From positions 1 through 5,595 of the forward strand of contig JADHLS010000418.1 of the NCBI GenBank assembly GCA_016780605.1: a stretch of DNA of 5,595 nt, in the 5' to 3' direction. Every line of letters starts with the position of its first letter. The first letter of the stretch is position 1. The notes under the pieces are model-generated. The model did not search any database, was not told the DNA's origin, and saw only the letters and a program-made list of their open reading frames with translations. The position numbers and the translations under genes were made by a program. This document shows, piece by piece, positions 5,528-5,595 of this stretch. This stretch comes from Reyranella sp. (GTDB lineage Bacteria > Pseudomonadota > Alphaproteobacteria > Reyranellales > Reyranellaceae).

Positions 5528-5595
5528 CTGGGTGAGGGGGTGTTGCAGGAGACAACCTTCGCGTTGAACCCCCTCACCTAACCTCTCCCCCAAGG
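5514..5595. repeat. Inverted pair of C/G-rich intergenic repeats
   Basis: Bases 5514-5542 and the reverse complement of 5567-5595 agree at 26 of 29 positions. The shared core is CCTTGGGGGAGAGG, followed by GGTGAGGGGGT. The copies face each other across a 24 nt spacer, and the right one is cut by the window edge, where the start of a second CCCCC/GGGGG palindrome is seen. Such GGGGGAGAGG...GTGAGGGGG repeats are common between genes in high-GC proteobacteria. I see no open reading frame of note in 5480-5595. Confidence 0.7.

Noticed and set aside
5240..5593. Minus-strand open frames opposite the selenoprotein
   Set aside because: They read through the intergenic repeats, have no domain signature, and the plus strand has a better coding explanation.

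Overview
This 5.6 kb window has high GC and compact bacterial gene packing. It looks like an alphaproteobacterium (Rhizobiales or Rhodospirillales-like); that placement is inferred from composition, gene families and repeat style, not from a marker gene. Every protein gene except the last is an ordinary, intact chromosomal gene. There is no mobile element or phage gene, no CRISPR array and no tRNA or rRNA.

Left part (1-2411, all minus strand). Read in the direction of transcription, a TerC-family membrane protein is followed after 48 nt by a short-chain dehydrogenase. The dehydrogenase stop codon overlaps the start of a phytanoyl-CoA dioxygenase family gene that runs off the left edge. The last two look translationally coupled and probably share a catabolic or tailoring pathway. 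TerC may be co-transcribed but is functionally unrelated. A 76 bp divergent gap separates TerC from a plus-strand MFS transporter (2488-3690).

Middle (3691-3791). The convergent gap between the MFS gene and msrB is almost filled by a 92 nt palindromic element. It can fold as a three-way junction: a 16 bp outer stem around two inner hairpins. It is probably a bidirectional terminator or a small palindromic repeat.

Right part (3792-5595). An aldo/keto reductase and a methionine sulfoxide reductase B form a minus-strand pair. Diverging from them by only 48 bp is a gene that ordinary ORF calling misses: a 72-residue SelW/Rdx-like selenoprotein (5261-5479, plus strand). It has an in-frame UGA at codon 11 in a C-G-A-U redox motif. 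The UGA is followed at once by a hairpin with the layout of a bacterial SECIS: 8 bp lower stem, one-sided bulge, 5 bp upper stem and a 5 nt apical loop with G at position 2. Past its TAA stop lies a pair of inverted C/G-rich repeats, one a strong hairpin, that reaches the window edge.

The main discovery is the selenoprotein with its SECIS. Next to a Cys-type MsrB and an aldo/keto reductase, it suggests a small redox-repair neighbourhood; that functional link is inference.
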